Source: Betaproteobacteria bacterium (GTDB taxonomy: Bacteria > Pseudomonadota > Gammaproteobacteria > Burkholderiales > Casimicrobiaceae). Taken from it: a DNA stretch of 64,000 nt. Each line of letters starts with the position of its first letter. Positions within the stretch are counted from its first letter, which is position 1. Location of the stretch: positions 62,001 to 126,000 of the forward strand of contig JAAFJA010000005.1 in the NCBI GenBank assembly GCA_013298765.1. Reading direction: 5' to 3'. Positions 63,125 through 64,000 of this stretch are shown piece after piece. Under the pieces are notes generated by a model, which had not been told where the DNA came from, made no database searches, and saw only the letters and a program-made list of their open reading frames with translations. The position numbers and the translations under genes were made by a program.

Positions 63125-63138
63125 GTTCAAAATTGAAC
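63125..63138. promoter_or_regulatory. MarR-type operator, site 2
   Basis: GTTCAAAATTGAAC, an exact repeat of site 1 at a 20-base centre-to-centre distance (about two helical turns), so two dimers could bind the same DNA face. Confidence 0.75.
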
Positions 63139-63185
63139 TAAATGGCGAAAACATGCCGTATTGCCAAGTGCGCGAAAATGCGCGG

Positions 63186-63866
63186 ATGAATCGAAAAGCA
63201 GTCGCCAAACCGCAGGGTGCGGCCTTGAGGCGTGCGGCTAAGCCGAGCGCCGCGCCGCGCGGGCAAAGCGTCGCGCCGAAGGTAACACCGCCGCGTGCGC
63301 GCTCGCGGACGGCCGTGCAGGCACCCGATGCCCGCGCGCTCGCACCCGCATCGCGCGCAGCCGCCCCCACGTCACGCACGAGGGGGGCTGCTAGCCGCTC
63401 GCCCGCGGGCGCGACTCAGGCTGCGTTGCCGTCGGCGCTGGGGGTACAAACCTGGCTGAGCGTGGTGCGCGCTTACAACCTTTGCACTGCAACGCTGACC
63501 GAACGGCTTGCGCCGCTTAATTTGTCGCTGGCGGAGCATGAAGTGTTGGTGAATTTGCTGCGCTTGCCTGGGCTCACGCAACAGCAGTTGGCAGAGCGTT
63601 GCTTCGTGGCAAAAAGCGGGATCAGCATGCTGGTGACGCGGATGGAAGGCGCGGGCTGGGTGGTGCGAACGCCGAGTGAGGTCGATGCCCGTGCGCGCTT
63701 GCTGCATCTAACGACGAAGGGATTTGCCCTGGCCGAAGCCGCCTATGCGATTCAAGGCGAAGTGGTGACTGCGATGACCGGGCGATTTAGCGATGAGGAA
63801 CTGCGCTTCGTCGATACCGCGATGACGCATGTTGCAAGCGCGCTTGAAGCGATGAAGCGCGCGTAG
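63186..63866 (+). CDS. MarR family regulator with a basic disordered N-terminal tail
   Basis: About 226 residues from the ATG at 63186; an ATG at 63153 is also open and would add 11 residues. The C-terminal 140 residues are a MarR winged helix: RLAPLNLSLAEHEVLVNLLR, GLTQQQLAERCFVAKSGISM, RMEGAGWVVRTPSEVDARA. The first 80 or so residues are Ala/Pro/Arg/Lys/Ser-rich and histone-H1-like, unusual for MarR proteins. The two GTTCAAAATTGAAC sites upstream are its probable binding sites. Ligand unknown. Confidence 0.88.
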   Translation: MNRKAVAKPQGAALRRAAKPSAAPRGQSVAPKVTPPRARSRTAVQAPDARALAPASRAAAPTSRTRGAASRSPAGATQAALPSALGVQTWLSVVRAYNLCTATLTERLAPLNLSLAEHEVLVNLLRLPGLTQQQLAERCFVAKSGISMLVTRMEGAGWVVRTPSEVDARARLLHLTTKGFALAEAAYAIQGEVVTAMTGRFSDEELRFVDTAMTHVASALEAMKRA

Positions 63867-63904
63867 GGCGTTGCCGCTCCTGACGCGCGCTTTCTGTAAG
63901 TGAA

Positions 63905-64000
63905 TTAAGGTGTTTTTGCGCGCTCGGGGGCTCGCGGTGGCGTCACCGTTGGCGTGGCCGGTTGTGTGAGTGCGCGGGTCGCTTGGGGCGGCATCTTCGG
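63905..64000 (-). CDS. C-terminal fragment of a gene cut by the window edge
   Basis: An open frame of 31 codons runs from the window edge to TAA at 63905-63907 on the minus strand. It encodes a Pro/Thr/Ala/Arg-rich tail (QPATPTVTPPRAPERAKTP) of the kind that ends many envelope or nucleic-acid-binding proteins. The rest lies outside the window, so identity is unknown. Confidence 0.35.
   Translation of the reverse strand, partial: PKMPPQATRALTQPATPTVTPPRAPERAKTP

Noticed and set aside
1-64000. CRISPR arrays, prophage or complete insertion sequences
   Set aside because: No regularly spaced direct repeats, no phage structural genes and no transposase frame were found. Only small non-autonomous repeats are present.

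Overview
The window looks like a chromosomal segment of a betaproteobacterium with roughly 55-60% GC. Several gene orders typical of that class are intact: TPR-lolB-ispE-tRNA-Gln-prs-rplY; tsaC with two lipid A acyltransferases divergent from metK; rph-rdgB-hemW; kdsD-kdsC-lptC-lptA-lptB-rpoN-hpf-ptsN-hprK-rapZ; yebC-ruvC-ruvA-ruvB-ybgC-tolQRA; and an RNB exonuclease-TonB-like-mtgA run. The genus cannot be named from the sequence alone. No rRNA, CRISPR array, complete insertion sequence or prophage is visible.

Layout. 1-8.2 kb holds dbpA and mutM on the minus strand, then the outer-membrane lipoprotein, isoprenoid and PRPP genes with a tRNA-Gln(UUG). 8.3-15.5 kb is accessory: a ygiB-ygiC-DUF350 group, an orphan amino-acid-type binding protein, a YfcG-like GST, a stand-alone BLUF photoreceptor and a glycerate kinase. 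15.5-25.4 kb carries tsaC, lipid A acylation, metK, a hydrolase, a glycosyltransferase, then rph-rdgB-yceH-hemW. 26.2-34.3 kb is the Kdo/LPS-transport/sigma-54/nitrogen-PTS block. 34.4-44.7 kb carries a LON-domain protein, yebC, ybjQ, ruvC, an inserted ECF sigma cassette, ruvAB, ybgC and tolQRA; tolB and pal do not follow. 44.9-56.3 kb has a DUF455 ferritin-like protein, a five-PAS diguanylate cyclase, mpl, a 5'-nucleotidase, an RNB exonuclease, a TonB-like protein, mtgA and mgtE. 57-64 kb is the most accessory stretch: a fatty acid hydroxylase-family protein, then a four-gene operon (AbrB-type antitoxin, PIN toxin, MmeI-like type IIL restriction-modification enzyme, Fic protein), and a MarR regulator divergent from a thioesterase.

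The main candidate for an undescribed system is that four-gene operon. All genes are on one strand with gaps of 18, 16 and 0 bases, behind a single palindrome with 10-base arms. This suggests that a toxin-antitoxin autorepressor controls a restriction-modification enzyme and a Fic enzyme.

The intergenic DNA holds two families of small MITE-like elements. One has GGGAAACGCTGA-type ends and a central hairpin showing compensatory base changes. The other is about 100 bases, AT-rich, with imperfect inverted ends, and lies on both sides of the ECF cassette that splits ruvC from ruvAB. GACGCAGATT-type inverted repeats bracket yceH, and a REP-like palindrome appears to sit in frame inside the restriction-modification gene.
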